DNA of 64,000 nt from Dipteris shenzhenensis (GCA_047967505.1 CM106538.1); one strand, 5' to 3'; positions 23,549 to 35,467 are shown, counted from the first letter of the stretch. Notes: generated from the sequence alone by a model not told the origin. A program made the numbers and translations.

Positions 23549-26500
23549 CTCAATCCCAATTCCTGCACACCAAGCAGGTCTCTGAACTTGCGCAGCTTCT
23601 CTGTGCCCAATGCTTTCGTGAATATGTCAGCTACCTAATCCTCTGTGCTGACATAAACTAGATCAATAAGACCTAGTAAAACCTTCTCCCGCACATAGTG
23701 ATAATGCACCTCAATGTGCTTTGTTCTAGCATGAAAGACTGGGTTCTTTCCCAAGTGTATGCTGCTCATGTTGTCACAATAAATGACAACTGGCCCATCT
23801 GTAGACTGATGCATATCATAGAGTAGCTTATGCAACCATGCTACCTCACATGCAGCCATTGCTGCACCCCTGTACTCAGCCTCTGTGCTCGACAAGGCAA
23901 CTGTAGGCTGTTTCTTGCTGCTCCAAGTGACTGCAGCACTCCCAAAAGAGAACACATATCCACTGGTAGATCGTCTATCAGAAATACTACCAACCCAATC
24001 AGCATCAGTGTATCCATGCAACTGTATCTGAACCCCAGCCTCATAAAATAGTCCATACTGCAATGTGGACTTCACATACCTGAGTATGCGTCTAGCCGCA
24101 TCCAAATGCGGTTTCCTTGGAGCCTGCATAAACTGACTTACCAACCCAACAGCATAGCTCAAATCTGGCCTGGTAATAGTCATGTAAATCAAACTTCCTA
24201 CTATGCGTCTGTACATAGTAGGGTCTTCTAGAAGCTCACCTGCATCTGCGCTCAGCTTCACATTCTGCTCCAAAGGAACTGAAATAGGCTTACAGCCTGT
24301 CATCCCATATTTGGACAGCATGTCCAATCCATACTGCCTCTGCATAAGCTGTATCCCACTTGGTGATCTAATCACCTCAATGCCCAAGAAATAACGCAAC
24401 TCTCCCAAATCCTTCATCTCAAACTTCTGCCTCAATAGCATTTTCACATGAAGGATATCTTCATCACTATCACCTGTGATGATCAAATCATCAACATAAA
24501 TGACCAGCAGCATAATCCCTTTCTCTGTTTTTCTCACATAGAGTGAGAAATCTGCCTTGGAAATCTGAAAGCCAATAGTGACAAGATACTGTCCTATCTT
24601 GTTAGACCATGCTCTAGGTGCTTGCTTCAAGCCATACAAGGCTTTCTTCAACCTGCAAACAAACTCAGGATGAGTAGCATGAACATAACCTGTTGGCTGC
24701 TCCATAAAGACCTCTTCTTGCAAATCACCATGCAAGAAGGCATTCTTTACATCCATCTGATGTAAAGACCATCCCTTTGATGCAACCATAGCAATGGCTG
24801 CTCTTACGGTTGCCATCCTTGCAACCGGGCTGAAAGTTTCTTCATAATCAATGCCATATGTCTGTGCATACCCCTTGACAACTAATCTTGCCTTGTATCT
24901 ATTCACAGAACCATCTGCATTGTGCTTGATCTTATAAACCCACTTACAGCCAATTGCATTCTTGCCTTTAGGCAAAGGCACCAATTCCCATGTAGCATTA
25001 GCATCCAAGGCATCCATTTCTTCATCCATGGCTTTCTCCCATTTTTCATTTCCCATGGCTTGCTCAAAAGAAGTGGGTTCTGGTTCTTGTATCACTTTGA
25101 CCATATAGGCATAGTGAATGGCTGTAAATCCATCATATTTCAGCCTATCCACAGGATACTTAACCCTGGTAGACCTGCGCAAAATAGGCTCACTTCCAGG
25201 TGCTCTCAAAACATCCCTGGTCTTCCTTACTCCAGGTGTAACAACAGAAGGAATACCCAACTCATCATCAATGCTCTGCTCTGAGCCACTGGATTCACCA
25301 TCCACATAAGAGTGACCTGCATTCACATCAAACATGGGCTGATCTACCTTCTCTTTTCCTTTTCGTGATACCTGCGTACCACTATCTGCATTGCTTTGAG
25401 GAGATTCTCCTGATCTCAATTTGCCTGTCCATGGCGAAGTATGTGAACCACTGCTAGACGACACTGCAGGTCCACTTATATTTTGTGATTGCTGCTGTGA
25501 ATTCTGTGCAGCATTACCATTTTGTGCATCTACATCAATCATCACATTTATTGGTTTATACCAGCTGCTCATCTCATCAAACACAACATCTCTGCTCACT
25601 GTAAACTTACGAGTAGAAGGGTTATAGCATCTATACCCTTTCTACTGTAGAGAATAACCAATAAAGATGCACTTCTCAGCTTTTGTCCAACTTGGACCTC
25701 AACTCATCTGGCACATGGACATAGGCAATGCAACCAAAAATTTTCAAATGAGAAATATCTGGTTTCCTACCAGTATACATCTCTTCTGGTGTCATGCCAT
25801 GTATTGCTGCAGTGGGAGTCCTGTTCATTATATATACTGCTGTAGCAACTGCTTCAGCCCAATAATAATCTGGTAGATCTTTTTCATTTAGCATAGCCCG
25901 AGATACCTCTCCAATATGCCTGTTTTTTCTTTCTGCAATTCCATTTTGCTGTGGGGTATGACTGCATGAATATTGCTGCTTTATACCATGCTCCTGCAAG
26001 AACCTTGCAAACTCATTTGAGAGGTACTCTCCCCCTCCATCTGACCTTAGGCATTTTATTTGCAGGCCTGTTTCTTTTTCAACCATAGCTTTGAAAGCTT
26101 TGAAGTGCCCAAACACTTCACTTTTCTTTTTCATAAAATACACCCACAGTTTTCTGCTGAAGTCATCAATAAATGTGACCAAATAGTGACAGCCACCAAT
26201 AGATGCAGCTTTAGTAGTCCACACATCAGAGTGGATTAATTCCAATGGCTTTTTACTCTCTTGAGCATGCCTAGGAAAAGGTTTCCTTGCCTGTTTCCCA
26301 AATTGACAGGCTTCACAAACCTTGTGCATTTCTGCAACCTTGAATTTAGGCAATCCTGCAATAGTATTTTGGGCTTGCATTGATTTAAGTTGCTGTATAT
26401 TAACATGACCAATGCGTTTGTGCCAGATATCAATATCTGCAACTACACCGGTCCATGTGCAAACATTGCTGCACTCAATTCAGGCATGTCCGCATCCAAC

Positions 26501-26825
26501 GTAAACATCCTGCCCTTCTTCTTTCCTTTTGCTATCAAGCGACCATTATTTTTCATATCCTCAACAAAGCATCCATGAGGATTAAATTTGACCTGCAAGC
26601 CCTGCTCAACCATCTGACCAACAGAAACCAGGTTCTTGGTGATGTTCGGGACATGAAATACATCAGACAAGTATTTCTTTTTCCCATCCTGCATAGACAA
26701 AGGAATTTTGCCAATCTGCACAATAGGATGTGCAGTATCATCACCAGTCTCCACAAATCCTGGTTTTTCCATTTTCCTTGCATCCTGCATCCATTCAGCA
26801 TGACCTGTCATGTGGTTTGACGCAC

Positions 26826-26827
<2 letters not shown>
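23549..26827 (-). pseudogene. Copia pol, copy B: gag-pre-integrase, integrase, RT and RNase H
   Basis: This is the most complete copia pol here. The minus strand shows the pre-integrase region (26811-26443: DVFHVPNITKNLVSVGQM). Next comes integrase (26430-25676: IDIWHKRIGHV, CEACQFGKQARKPFPR, IHSDVWTTKA, FIDDFSRKLWVYF, SDGGGEYLSNEF, ending CIAYVHVPDE). A 654-codon frame (25599-23635) then carries reverse transcriptase (GCKWVYKIKH, FLHGDLQEEVFMEQP, VIYVDDLIITG) and RNase H (SSTEAEYRGAAMAACE). The YVDD catalytic motif is intact. Damage is slight: a frameshift near 26440, stops at about 25676-25600 and TAG at 23634-23636. Gag, protease and the 5' LTR are missing beyond a GA microsatellite at 26828. 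Confidence 0.95.

Positions 26828-26865
<38 letters not shown>
26828..26865. repeat. (GA)n microsatellite at the copia copy B truncation point
   Basis: Nineteen GA units lie exactly between the last copia residues and unrelated sequence. Confidence 0.97.
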
Positions 26866-26869
<4 letters not shown>

Positions 26870-27277
26870 TTCGAATTGCTACATGTTTTCTATTGTCTTG
26901 CTATAGGGATGGCACATGCACAGTTTCACCCCTTCATCCCTCTGGTCTATATTGATTCACAATCCATTGATGCTCGTCTTCAACATCTCCGCCTTCAAAG
27001 CTTCGGCAGCCTCGATTGGATGAGGGTGAATATTCATCCAGTAGCGTTGGTGCTTTGCCAGCATCTAGCTATGGGGTTTGCGGTGGAGTTTTTGGGTGAG
27101 CATCGGGAGCTAACAATTCAGTTGATCTATCATCGATTTTTGCCGGTGGATGGAGGAGTGCTTGTGCAACTCACTTGTTCAACTGAGTCGATGTTGGCTG
27201 AGTTTGGGACTCCTGCCAGAGGAGAGTACAGGCTTAACGCATGCAAGGATGCTCAAATGCGGGACCTGTATCACTAG
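26866..27277 (+). other. Unidentified open reading block
   Basis: From the end of the microsatellite to TAG at 27275-27277 the plus strand is open for about 137 codons. Composition is protein-like, with balanced charge and motifs such as DARLQHLRLQSFGSLDW and FAVEFLGEHRELTIQ. The second half (DGGVLVQLTCSTESM) reads like a beta-strand-rich domain. No family is recognised. The nominal methionine lies inside copia and the microsatellite, so the real start, if any, is lost. It could be an exon of a broken host gene or part of another transposon. Confidence 0.35.
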
Positions 27278-28481
27278 ATTTTGGATTCTATGTTTTTATA
27301 GGCAAAGACATATACGATCACTCCCGGTCTCAAGGGATGATTGCGGTGGCTGAGCAGCAACTAGTGCCATGGGCATGAATTCTAAAGGAGTGGATACATG
27401 TAGAGGCTCAGAGGGTGGCAACAACGGTTGATAAGAAGCACATGCTATGAACTCGAAGATTGGTCAGATTTTGGAGATCCCATTTCCTTTACATCTTGAG
27501 TATACAACGCCTCGATGGGATATGCCTTAATTCTTACTCTTGAGCTTGAAGGACCTTTGTAGGAGGAGGCTGAAGGTTCAGCTAGTCGAGTGCCTAAGAA
27601 GCAGAAACGTCAAGGACCTCATATCACTTAGGGCATTGTTTCTTCTCTTGCGCACCTAACTCCTCCTCATGCAGGTGGGACGGGGAGTGTGTTCTTCAGT
27701 GGAGTGATATTAACTCAGATCAACATTGTGCCTCCATTTCCACCACCGGTCATGGCAGAGAGGCTGACGGTGGTAGTGATGCAAGACCGAGCAAGGTGGG
27801 AGTGACTGATGTATCTATTTAGTGCATTTTCAGTTCGGATGAAGAGTAGAAATCCGGTGATGGCTTTTGGGTGGCCTCGCAAGATAAAAAGCACCCGGAG
27901 TGCGGGATGCTTTTGGACAGGCAAAGATAAAAGGTACTCGGATTACCGTGTGCTATTGCATAGGCATGGTAAAAGGTACCCGAAGTGATGTGTGCTATTG
28001 CACGAGCAGGTGATGACAACAAAGGACGTTCAGACAAGCATTAATAACTGATGACAATTGATGTTTTTCTGGATGGATTCAGAATAGAGATGCTTCTAAT
28101 TCATGTGTACTGAGTGAAGGATTAAGATTAACTTACTGCACTATTTGTATCTATCATAGGGGATGGGTATTTGTTGTGGATTCGCACAGTCCACCGTGAG
28201 TGCCATGAGTTATTGCATAACCATGGGGGTGCATCAGTAACTTTGAGGGGTATGCGAGGGTAGGTTAGCCGCAACGATTGGTAGCTTAGTCCTCTAAGCG
28301 GTTGAGTCTTCAATGGTCTCTTCTTTAACCGTCAAACAGTTCTTGTATGCATGCTATTACTAGCATTCCAACGTTGTTCCTTACACAGTGGTTGTGAGAG
28401 CTCTTGCTCCGAAATATAGAGATCTTTAGTGTTGTGTCTCTATTCGCATTCTCTGTATTCTTGCCATTGATGTTATGCATA
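27278..28481. other. Sequence without a recognisable gene, with a small local repeat
   Basis: The only structure seen is a loose threefold repeat at about 27880-28010 built on AAGATAAAAG/ATGGTAAAAG + GTACCCG and GTGTGCTATTGCA. The minus-strand frame over it (27819-28037) is not conserved-looking. Confidence 0.45.
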
Positions 28482-30640
28482 TCATTTTATCTCCGGTTCC
28501 CATAGTGTCTGTGTGTAGTTATGATGCCACACTTTATAGTTTGCTTTGTGTTTTTTCATGTTTGTCGATTCGCTGAGAACGTTTAATACTTTTGTCGAAT
28601 TAATGGGAGGTCTTGGGAAATTGAAATGACATGCATTTCCTCTTTTCTTGCATGTTTTCTTGTGCTTGTGCTTTTGAATGCCCTTGTTCTCAACTGCAAG
28701 CATCGAGATATAAGTGTACACATGCTTGTCAATAAATGCCTCCACGTCAGAGTCAGAGGACGTGCCAAAAATAGGTGCATCCTCGATCCATAGTAGACCA
28801 TGATCATGCTGGCTTCCTCTATTTTGGAACTTGGTTATGAAGAAGAAGTCAAGAACTTTCCCCAAGATTGGAGCATCTTGCTTGAGCAAGAACTTCATTG
28901 CTTGGAACCTATGCACATAGTACCTTGTGGTTGTAACAGGGTCACCACGGATGAGTGTTTGCAAGTCTGCAACATGCATGTGCAAATTATGGGCATCGAA
29001 ACATGGGTTCACCTTGCGCAAGCAAGAAACTAATGGCTTCTAGTTCTTCTTAGCAATTGAGAAAGTGAGAAAGAATGTTGGAGAGCCTAGCTGCCTAACC
29101 ATTGCAAATAAGTTTTTCTTGAGGTTGTGCTTGTAGTCAGAAGAAGTACATAGACACACAAAGTCATGAAAGCCAATGTCGAACGCAAGATTTGCTTGAT
29201 GTTTGTGTCTTGTGCTACATCCTTTACTTGTATTCTCTAGCCTTGCAGCAGCTGCCCATTTTGCATGTGAACCCAAGATGACGACAGCACTTGTGCAATG
29301 AGCACTTTCATTGTCTTGAAGATAAGTTCTCTATTGACAGTGCAAATCATCTATCTTTGTTTGTCAACTCCAAACGGGCAATGTCTTGATAAGATGTTTG
29401 GTCAAGCAACTTATACTATCGTGGGTGGCCATAGAAAAGTGTGGGGAAGGCGAGCTCCTCGCAATGCTTGTCCTTGAAAATGCTTAATGGGGATTGAAGC
29501 CCTTAGATGAGCGATGTTTATTCTTTTATCTTGAAAGTCCACCACTTGCTGTGCCGTGTAAATCCCATGTACAAGAGTACATGTTTGGATGTCATCTTCT
29601 TGTTGTGCGAGTAAACTTTCCCCGAGCGGCTCTACATCCACTTACATAGATGTGGCAGGGCAATGTACTCAACCCATTGTTCATTCAATGAGACGTTGTA
29701 TTCTTTGTATAGTGGTGTGTCCAGCAACTTGCCAAGTGCTTTAAGAGTGAGGGTTGGGCGTACCAGGCCACTCATGTAACTATGAGTGTACTCTAGTTTG
29801 CACTTCAATGCAGCCATCACTGTCAAACTATCACTTAGAAAGCATGGCAAGAGACGTTGTGCTTTGTAGACATCATCAAAAACATTGACAATTGCACCAC
29901 GGAGACTGTATTGGCCCTCATATATCAGCTCGCCTATTTGAGCGAATGAATCCTGATCGTTACTAAGCGCTCCTCTAGTGCATTGAATTTGCTTGCATCT
30001 TTTTTGTGTTTTGGCAATGGCATGTTTTTGGAAGCATAGGTTGGTACTTTGCCTTTACAAATTTGGCCATGGCATAGCTCGCATAGAAGATTGCATAGTG
30101 TGTTGTTCCTTGCGATCATATTGTGCTGGACCATGAATTGATTTGCTGCTATTGAAGTCCGCATTTTCCCTTTGAAGCCCAACATGCAACACGAATCATA
30201 GGAGAATGAAGGCGTATCCTGTATGTTCTTCAAGAACTTCTTGATGGCTCTTGACTCGGTTTGTGCAAATTGTTGCGTGCAAGAATGTGTACAGGTAGTC
30301 GCTCGTACCGACGGATTCACAATGGCTTGTGGATTGGCGCTTGTGGAATCCATGGCCAGAGTCAATTTTTGTTTTGTTTTGTAGACTTTTGTAATAATAG
30401 CCTTTGTTGAGTGCGTGAACAAAGGGAAGGATTCCACGTAGCATGTGGCATTATTTTTGCCAGTTGCATTAGGCATTGCAATGATCAAAGTCAACAGTGT
30501 GGCCTGGGGGGGCTTGGCCCATTGCACATAAGCACGTTTGCATTTGTGTTTGCATCTATGCAATGGTGAGAGCTCAGTGGGACTAGCGAGCTCATCCATG
30601 AGCAATGTGTTTACTTGTGTGAAACCATTCAACAATCTAG
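28482..30640 (-). pseudogene. Helitron replication-protein relic (N-terminal half)
   Basis: Minus-strand blocks match the start of Helitron RepHel proteins in order. A cysteine-pair segment at about 30080-29934 (NLLCELCHGQICKGKVP, then NALEERLV and PRI-like RIHSL) resembles the DUF6570 domain that precedes Rep. Next are 29850-29632 and 29641-29411, then FAMVRQLGSPTFFLTFS at about 29110-29060, and 29021-28482 with FITKFQNRGSQHDHGLLW, which holds the two-histidine HUH motif, followed by CHFNFPRPP. HUH Rep nicks and joins DNA during rolling-circle transposition. A stop interrupts the FSIAKKN-KPL junction (29039) and several frameshifts separate the blocks. No Pif1-type helicase motif or terminal CTRR hairpin was found downstream. 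Confidence 0.8.
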
Positions 30641-32640
30641 AAAGATGTGCAGTCTTGTCATGTTACGACAAATGAGTTCAAAAGAACATTGAAAGATCTC
30701 ACTTTCACAATGAAGGCAATCATGGAGCAACGCACTTGAGTTGGAGCTGGTTTGAAGAATGAAAGTAATGTGCTCAAGATTAGTTGTGTTTGGATACATT
30801 AGTTGTGAGTCTGAAAGCAGTTCCCTCTAAAGAGGTGTCAAGCACGACGAAGACAAGAAAATAGAATTGCATAGAGCATGCACCAACATTCCATATGTGT
30901 GTGTTGGGAAGAAGTCAAGCAAGCATAGCACGAGGTCGTGGTTCCCTAGGTGTGCCATTCTGAAAATTGCATGCTTTTGCTCGTCAAAATCTTGCATGTC
31001 AAACTGTTCCTCCATGGACCAAATGTTTGGATGGCTGTGTTTGTTGTGAGTGCAAACAAAAGAACCATGAAATTAGAAATGAGGAGAAACACAATCATGT
31101 TATGGCAAACATCAAGCAAGTACAACAATGCATTTGGCTCGAATGCAACCAAATGACTAGAGCTATTAGCAACAATTTATAGAAATAATGTTCTTCGTTT
31201 ACTGAAGCAAGACGCATGCAAACAATTGCCAGGTCACCATTTAGTTGTGATTGTTTTGGAGCTTTGTGGTAAATTTTGTTTGGATAACAGTGTCTAATTC
31301 GATTGGTCTTTTCTAATAGTCGGTCTTATGTGATCGGATGTGTCTTTCCTTACACAACAAATTGGTCGTGCAATTGTTTGACAACCTAGGGCATGGCCAA
31401 CCAAAAAGAACAAAACAAATAATCAACTAGAGTTTGTATCGTCAGCCACAACTACCAGATGGCAATTGGGGCTCTGGTTGTAACGGAAGGAAAATACCCC
31501 TCATGCAATTGTTTTGCAACAGAGTGCGAGGCCAAGCCAAGACAAAGGGAACTAAGTATGCACTAAACCTTGTGACATTAGCCACAACTGAGTTCAAAAG
31601 AAACATACCCCACCTTCTGCCTCCCTTCTGCCTACGCTTGGCGCGCTGCTACATGGAATGCCTTGCATAGTGAACGCTTCGTGTCCTTGTTGATTGGTGA
31701 ACCCTTCAGTAGCTCTGACTGTTTGGGAGGTTGATTACCAGAGGACAGAAGCCACGGAGGACTAAAAGTCAATGGCAGAACTTTGCGTTTGTTTTTATCG
31801 TCAGAGCAAATCATTGAACGAGGTCGTACAACTCTGTCTACACATGCACGATGATAAAATACTGCAAATCTCGAGGTCTTTCACTTAGACAACACCACAC
31901 AGCACATGCTCACGAAATCATATCGTTCATAGAGGACATGGCATCGTCATTTGTTTGGGCAACCGCTTTCCCAGAAGCATGTTTCACCATCTCTGCAAAA
32001 GGGCGAAAGGAGGAATTTGCAAGTGTCCATGGACTATGGTGAATTCTGCCCTCCGTCCATCGAATCAGCAACAACATGGTTTTCGTCTGTCAATTCAAGC
32101 TCAGCCGTACCTTGAGGAAGAGCACCACAACACACCAGAATGTAGAACACAATCCCAACACTTCTTTATAGCCCACGAACGCATGCAACACCTTCCTGAG
32201 AATACCCTTGCATGCATGGGGGATCTTTGGAGTGGAATCTCCTTTCTTCACATGGACTTTTCCATGAAAAGGTTCTCCAAATCCAAATCGAATGAATAAA
32301 TGAATTGCCACATAAATCTTTAGCCCAAGGAGTCTGTACGAATCCACAGTAGAACCCAAACCAAAGTACAGAAACGTTGGGGCAACATTGAAGCAGCACG
32401 CTCCATGGTAGGAATTGCAAGCGAATGAGCGGGCATGGCGCAGCAAAAATAAGAAACCAAGGATACTTATAGCCTGCATACGAGCAATGGACCAATGGTG
32501 CAATTACACGTCACACGCTGGGCCGACAAAAAAGAAGAAATTAATATGGGCTATGCAAAGAAGAAGAAGAAGAACAAACTTAACAAGGCAGGCGAGAAAG
32601 GAAAAATTGGATTTCTAAATTTCGAGGAAAAAAAGTTGAC
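30641..32640. other. No recognisable gene; weak direct repeat
   Basis: The region may hold the 5' flank of the Helitron relic. I see no conserved coding block. Two stretches, about 31370-31450 and 31505-31590, share CAATTGTTTTGCAACAGAG/CAATTGTTTGACAACCTAG, GAGGCCAAGCCAA/GCATGGCCAACCAA and AGCCACAACT, so a roughly 130-bp unit was duplicated. The 137-codon minus frame at 32090-32503 overlaps other open frames and shows no domain. Confidence 0.45.
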
Positions 32641-32654
32641 GAACATACAAAAAA

Positions 32655-32785
32655 GAAGTTGCATTTCTTATTACGACCATACAAAAGAAGTTGTGTGATA
32701 AAGAGCTATCCTGGAGAGAGAGCTATTGTGGAGTGTGACTGTGCTATGGCTCTGCGTCACATGTCCACCGTGGTCGGGTCTTCTT
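32655..32785 (+). repeat. Dispersed repeat, longest copy
   Basis: This copy holds, in order, TTTCTTATTACGACC, ATACAAAAGAAGT, TGATAAAGAGCTAT, GAGCTATTGTGGAGTGTGA, GTGCTATGGCT and CACATGTCCACC. Parts recur at 2531, 3343 and 3533. It is followed by a poly-C run (32909-32919). Confidence 0.65.
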
Positions 32786-33613
32786 TGCGGGATACAACAG
32801 CCTCTGTCTTGCCGTCCAAATGCCCTGGTAAGCCGCTTCCTTCCTTTGCCCTGCTTCCAAGAGCAGTTGTTCATATATCCTTTGAATTTAGGGCTTTGCT
32901 TGCTCCCCCCCCCCCCCCACTCTATTATCAGAATTGCTAGCTTCTTCTGCCTTCTCATCTTTGATCTCCTTCCTCAAGGCATCTGTTCGAGGCAGAGACA
33001 AGATCTCTCGTGTTCCTTTTTTGAGAAAGTTCGCCATTCTGTAATGAGGTACTCTAGTCTTTGCTCTAAATTCAGGGGTTCACGCGTAGTTTTTCTGGGT
33101 TTTTTTATATTTGCAATCCTTTGCGTCCCTTGATCGCTACTCTCTTTTGAACTCAGTCATGGGAAAACAGGGGGCGGTCGAGCGCAAGTGACAATGATGC
33201 CTATTGGGACCCCGAAAGTGCCATACAGAACGCCAGGAGAGGGAGGCTGGCAGTGGGTCGACATTTGGAATGTGCTTGTATGTATGACCATGTTCATGAT
33301 TTGAAGTGGAACGTCAATATTATTGAGCATTAATCGGACAGCTTTGTTGCACATTGGTATATCAATAGTTTACTTGTCTTAAATGAGAATGATCAAAACA
33401 TAGTTGACCGTTAGCGGATCCTTCAAATTGTGTTCTGAATATGTTCTTTAGTAAAGCTCTGAGTATCTTCTTTTCATCATTGAGGTGCATTTTAGCTGTA
33501 ACCATTGGGCATATCAGTAGTTACAAGCCGAGAGTACCTTACGCCTCTCTTGAAGCCACAGAGAGTCTCCACGCTCCTTCAGCCAGCTACAGATGTAGAG
33601 TCGCTACGTGGTC

Positions 33614-33704
33614 AGAGTATAGTTATTGGCATTGACTCATCTTCACAGAGAGTTTTCAGGCTTTCTGGTGAACTCAGGAGTGAGTTCTTAGAGGAAGGGG
33701 AGTA
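33614..33704 (+). mobile_element. 3' internal tail and polypurine tract preceding LTR 1
   Basis: From GTCAGAGTATAG to GAGGAAGGGGAG (33691-33702) the sequence is nearly identical to 37841-37936. This is the end of the internal region of the LTR family; the purine run is the plus-strand primer tract. Two bases, TA, separate it from the LTR. Left of 33614 homology to the second copy stops. Confidence 0.85.
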
Positions 33705-34195
33705 TGTCATGTGCATGGTGGACCTAGGGTTGGATAGCAGGTTAACGTGGGTTACGGGATAGCATAGGGCTGGATGGCTATTTTTAGCCGAGATTGCTAT
33801 ATATAGAGATTGATTCATATATAGTGCTCGCTTTATATGGAGGGAGCTATTCATAGCATTGTGCTATCTATAGCAGGTTTCCTTCTATATAGAGGGAGGG
33901 CCAGTGCTATTGTGCAGATCAGTTGAGCGCTCCTCAACTGATGGATGGGGCTTGGACCCTGGCCGGGACTCTGGCCATCTACATGGCGGATCATAGGTGG
34001 TGTATCGAAGGTCCTTTGGACGGGCTCAGGTGGTATGGGACGCCTGGGTTAGATACGGGCCTATGGATGCGTCGAGCTGTAGCCCACGTGCTCGGGGGTG
34101 GTCAGGAGGATCGAGGCACCTGCGTTATGATTTTGGTTGTTTCGAGGACGAGATTCTAGGTCAGTGATAGGGTCAGATCCTGCGGGATCGTGTCA
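33705..34195 (+). mobile_element. LTR 1 (491 bp) of the 33.6-38.4 kb family
   Basis: It begins TGTCATGTGCATGG, ends GGGATCGTGTCA, and is the same length as LTR 3. Several near-TATA stretches (GCTATATATAGAG, CTTCTATATAGAGGGAG) lie in its middle, as expected of an LTR promoter. It follows a polypurine tract, so it was formed as a 3' LTR. The open frames inside it (for example 33923-34159) recur in all three LTRs and are not genes. Confidence 0.9.
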
Positions 34196-34199
34196 TTTA
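34196..34199 (+). other. Two-LTR junction (TTTA) between LTR 1 and LTR 2
   Basis: LTR 1 ends TGTCA and LTR 2 begins TGTCATG, with exactly TTTA between them. TT is the dinucleotide between this LTR and its primer-binding site (34724-34725). TA is the dinucleotide between its polypurine tract and LTR (33703-33704 and 37935-37936). Their sum is what blunt joining of unprocessed linear cDNA ends would produce. Confidence 0.8.
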
Positions 34200-34723
34200 T
34201 GTCATGAGGTTAACGTGGGTTACGGGATAGCATAGGGTTGGATGGCTATTTTTAGTCGAGATTGCTATATATAGAGATTGATTCATATATAGTGCTCGCT
34301 TTATATGGAGGGAGCTATTCATAGCATTGTGCTATCTATAGCGGGTTTCCTTCTATATAGAGCGAGGGCCAGTGCTATTGTGTTCGCTTTATATGGAGGG
34401 AGCTATTCATAGCATTGTGCTATCTATAGCGGGTTTCCTTCTATATAGAGGGAGGGCCAATGCTATTGTGCAGATCAGTTGAGCGCTCCTCAACTGATGG
34501 ATGGGGCTTGGACCTAGGCCGGGACTCTGGCCATCTACATGGCGGATCATAGGTGGTGTATCGAAGGTCCTCTGGACGGGCTCAGGCGGTATGGGACGCC
34601 TGGGCTGTAGCCCACGTGCTTGGGGGTGGTCGGGAGGATTAAGGCACCTGCGCTATGATTCTGGTTGTTTCGAGGACGAGATTCTAGGTCAGTGATAGGG
34701 TCAGATCCTGCGGGGTCGTGTCA
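34200..34723 (+). mobile_element. LTR 2 (524 bp), 5' LTR of the non-autonomous element
   Basis: It starts TGTCATGAGG and ends GGGGTCGTGTCA, directly before a primer-binding site. Relative to LTRs 1 and 3 it lacks about 29 bp just after TGTCATG, lacks about 28 bp near 34600 (the GATACGGGCC segment), and carries a tandem duplication of about 85-90 bp at 34300-34465. These changes account for its greater length. Confidence 0.9.
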
Positions 34724-34725
34724 TT

Positions 34726-34739
34726 TGGTATCAGAGCCG
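34726..34739 (+). promoter_or_regulatory. Primer-binding site of the non-autonomous LTR element
   Basis: TGGTATCAGAGCCG matches the initiator-methionine-tRNA primer site used by many plant LTR elements. Confidence 0.9.
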
Positions 34740-35467
34740 TCCTATCACGATTGAATTCAACGCGAGGTATGCAGAAAAGATGTCTTACAGGTATGCTTTT
34801 TGAGATTGCTTTTGCAAATCTGAATTTCCGCTCATGTATGGGCTGAATCGTTGGCTGATGATGTGCGCTCATGATTGGGAGAGTTGTGGAAGAAATAGAA
34901 GTCCATAGGTTGTGCGCTCTCTCTCGGTTGCTACCTGTTTGGAAATCGTGATTCCCTGAGAAGGGTAGGCGATGAGAAGACTTGATGCTTTCAGCAGAGA
35001 TATGAGGATGGATCGTTTCTGACCTATAACTACCCACGCTTGGGTTGCTGATGTGATTGGCTGTGTGGGGACGTGTGACAGTAGGCTGGTTAGGGAAAGA
35101 ATTCGCTCTAGGTTCTCAAGGATGAGATTCCTACCCTAGAGACCTAGATTTGCTGCAGTTGAGAAGTAGGAGGAAAGAGAGAGCATTCAGAAAGCGGCTT
35201 GTCTAGGAGATACGGGCATCAGAGACAGGGGCGATATGATTGGGGCAGGTGCTTGGCTTTGGGAAGGAGTGCATGGCCTGATTTTAGCACGTTTTGGCTA
35301 TTTTTGGCTGGCTGGAGAAAAGCGGGACCAGATCTATTAAAAGCGAGACTGTTTTTTGGTTTAAAAAAAAAGCAGGTTGCTTTTTTGTTTTTCTCTAGCA
35401 AGGAAAGCACTTGCTCAAATCAAGCACCCACCCTAAATTCACCTAGCTTTTGCTGGCCCTTCTTGGC

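Noticed and set aside
23830-25627. Plus-strand frames within the copia copy B pol
   Set aside because: They are shadows of the minus-strand reverse transcriptase and RNase H.
32090-32503. 137-codon minus-strand frame
   Set aside because: A second frame over the same bases is also open, and no domain or coding signature was found.
33923-34695. Frames repeated in the three LTRs (for example 33923-34159, 34501-34695, 38155-38391)
   Set aside because: They are LTR sequence. Their recurrence reflects the repeat, not a gene family.
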